Shown piece by piece: positions 63,914 to 64,000 of a stretch of 64,000 nt of DNA. The position numbers and the translations under genes are program-made. The stretch is from Rhodocyclales bacterium (GTDB taxonomy: Bacteria > Pseudomonadota > Gammaproteobacteria > Burkholderiales > Rhodocyclaceae), in NCBI GenBank assembly GCA_028292505.1, contig JAQGMF010000029.1:1-64000 (forward strand). The letters run 5' to 3'. Under the pieces are notes generated by a model. It was not told the DNA's origin and ran no database searches. It saw only the letters and a program-made list of their open reading frames with translations. How positions within the stretch are numbered: position 1 is the stretch's first letter; each line of letters starts with the position of its first letter.

Positions 63914-64000
63914 ATGAAACGTCGTGACTTTCTGAGCTTGCTCGGTGCAAGCGGCTTGCTGGCAGTTTCACCGACCGTCGCCATAGCGGCCGCGCCATCA
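63914..64000 (+). CDS. DUF1501 family protein, N-terminal part (cut by window edge)
   Basis: The first 29 codons read MKRRDFLSLLGASGLLAVSPTVA and then a short alanine-rich stretch. The twin-arginine signal RRDFLS plus hydrophobic stretch is that of DUF1501 proteins, exported folded by Tat. GGAGGAGGG lies 6 bases upstream. The context, 52 bases after a DUF1800 gene, is the standard pairing. Confidence 0.8.
   Translation, partial: MKRRDFLSLLGASGLLAVSPTVAIAAAPS

Overview
The window is about 64 kb of a GC-rich chromosome from a Gram-negative bacterium, most likely a betaproteobacterium. Evidence: a complete tig-clpP-clpX-lon-hupB-tRNA-Val-ppiD block, a flhB-flhA-flhF-fliA flagellar block, a type IV pilin, an OmpR/EnvZ pair close in sequence to the enterobacterial proteins, and a family of small palindromic repeats built exactly like the Neisseria dRS3 unit (ATTCCC-N8-GGGAAT). 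I cannot name the genus.

Layout. 0-11.9 kb is ordinary core genome: msrB, purL, a MazG-type pyrophosphohydrolase, a D-lactate-type dehydrogenase, an rluA-type synthase, a protein methyltransferase, an exported Bcp peroxiredoxin, an NlpC/P60 lipoprotein, dtd, a gamma-carbonic-anhydrase-like protein and a 2OG-Fe(II) oxygenase. 12.2-12.7 kb holds decayed IS3-family and IS30-family transposase fragments. 12.9-22.2 kb is visibly less GC-rich: a type IV pilin (with a sigma-54-like promoter), an unknown 111-aa protein, a 981-aa GT41/GT2-type fusion, two methyltransferases, then on the minus strand a DegT aminotransferase, a second TPR-GT41 protein and a VioB-like acyltransferase. 22.5-31.0 kb returns to GC-rich sequence and encodes a lipid-linked glycan pathway: PglL/Wzy-type ligase, FkbM methyltransferase, three GT4 glycosyltransferases, a Wzx-type flippase and a WecA-like initiating transferase, mostly joined by 4-base start/stop overlaps. 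Together these look like a surface-glycan or protein O-glycosylation locus, with the pilin as an obvious candidate acceptor.

31.1-33.7 kb carries purB, murI and a MAPEG protein. 34.0-42.8 kb carries a PP2C phosphatase, then flhB, flhA, flhF, a FlhG-like protein that has lost its P-loop, fliA and a motA/motC-type stator gene without its motB/motD partner. Between the phosphatase and flhB lies a near-consensus sigma-28 promoter that is followed after about 6 bases by a ~65-nt two-hairpin unit ending in a strong terminator: a candidate flagellar-regulated small RNA and the most novel item I see.

42.9-47.7 kb (minus) is the spoVR / DUF444 / prkA stress operon, with a near-consensus sigma-54 site about 260 bases upstream. 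48.2-56.7 kb is the proteostasis block, with a near-perfect heat-shock (sigma-32) promoter before lon. 56.8-61.7 kb (minus) has fabI, a periplasmic parvulin, bolA, yciB, envZ and ompR. A 10-bp-spaced direct repeat resembling an OmpR-family site lies between ompR and a divergent small exported protein. The window ends in a DUF1800/DUF1501 pair, the second cut by the edge.
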